From positions 1-6,396 of the forward strand of contig CAMNHD010000095.1 in the NCBI GenBank assembly GCA_946538875.1: a stretch of DNA of 6,396 nt, written 5' to 3'. Positions 6,149 through 6,396 of the stretch are shown here, in pieces. The DNA comes from an uncultured Treponema sp. Its GTDB lineage: Bacteria > Spirochaetota > Spirochaetia > Treponematales > Treponemataceae. A program made the position numbers and the translations under genes. Every line of letters begins with the position of its first letter. The stretch's first letter is position 1. Under the pieces are notes generated by a model, which did no database searches, was not told the DNA's origin, and saw only the letters and a program-made list of their open reading frames with translations.

Positions 6149-6396
6149 TTAAACCTGATGCTCTATGGCTGCGTCGATAAAAGCTGCGATTTCTTTTATC
6201 ATGGAAATGCGGCGGCCCAGGAGTCCGTGCTCGGTGGGGTATTCGACTCTTTTTTGGATGGCTGTGGTTTTGTGGGCTTCGAGGAGTTTCCAAAGGGGCA
6301 GGACCATTTCGTTGATTGGCGAGACTGAATCGTATGTTGCGCCGAAGACCAGGAGGTTTTTGTCCTTGACATCTTCGTAGGCGTTGGGGTGGTAGA
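6149..6396 (-). CDS. C-terminal part of an alpha/beta hydrolase (5' end outside window)
   Basis: Reading in from the right edge on the minus strand, 81 codons are open down to TAA at 6149-6151. The fragment has no start codon for its true N-terminus. It contains KNLLVFGATYDSVSP, in which D22 of the fragment sits where the acid of the catalytic triad is expected (strand, then G-x-x-x-D, then P). It then contains VEYPTEHGLLGRR, in which H56 of the EHG motif is the likely catalytic histidine. The end, MIKEIAAFIDAAIE, is a typical terminal helix (F-x-x-F/I type) of alpha/beta hydrolases. The nucleophile elbow lies outside the window, so esterase, peptidase or other activity cannot be distinguished. 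It is on the same strand as cobI, with 86 bp between its stop and the cobI ATG. No terminator is apparent, but cobI has its own promoter in this gap. Confidence 0.8.
   Translation of the reverse strand, partial: YHPNAYEDVKDKNLLVFGATYDSVSPINEMVLPLWKLLEAHKTTAIQKRVEYPTEHGLLGRRISMIKEIAAFIDAAIEHQV

Noticed and set aside
6125..6380. Two plus-strand frames at the right end (67 and 71 codons)
   Set aside because: They are shadows of the alpha/beta hydrolase on the minus strand, whose triad motifs are clear.

Overview
The window suggests a host-associated spirochaete of the Treponema type. This is a judgement from overall feel: mixed-GC coding sequence, long palindrome-rich intergenic DNA, a tRNA without an encoded CCA, and a GH2-type enzyme with a double C-terminal sugar-binding tail. 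No marker gene here proves it, and an anaerobic Firmicute cannot be excluded.

Layout, left to right. (1) Bases 1-937 (+) hold the 3' end of a large gene, read as the tail of a GH2/beta-galactosidase-like enzyme: the end of an Ig-like region followed by two CBM6-like beta-sandwich modules. (2) Bases 938-1120 lie between two converging stop codons and hold a 38-bp tandem repeat that decays from left to right. (3) recQ (1121-3076, -) encodes a full RecQ helicase with helicase core, zinc site, RQC and HRDC, and it has two plausible start codons, each with its own ribosome-binding site. (4) A complete small transcription unit on + lies between recQ and comM: sigma-70 promoter, tRNA-Leu(CAA), intrinsic terminator (3109-3278). 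(5) comM/yifB (3310-4893, -) encodes the AAA+ branch-migration helicase family. (6) Bases 4894-5354 form a 461-bp region with no convincing gene. It contains two diverged, co-linear copies of a palindrome-rich element. (7) cobI/cbiL (5355-6062, -) encodes a precorrin-2/cobalt-factor II C20-methyltransferase of 235 aa, preceded by a promoter placed so that the transcript should be leaderless. (8) Bases 6149-6396 (-) hold the last 81 codons of an alpha/beta hydrolase that enters from the right edge; it has no start codon inside the window.

How the genes relate. recQ and comM both encode DNA-unwinding enzymes that act on recombination intermediates and they share a strand, but the divergent tRNA unit between them argues against a tight operon. 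cobI stands without other cobalamin genes in view. The glycosidase tail and the hydrolase are unrelated neighbours entering from the two edges.

The protein-coding content belongs to known families; I see no new multi-gene system. The parts that are least explained are non-coding: the two-copy structured element at 5040-5311, the 38-bp array at 940-1127, the leaderless cobI promoter and the double start of recQ.
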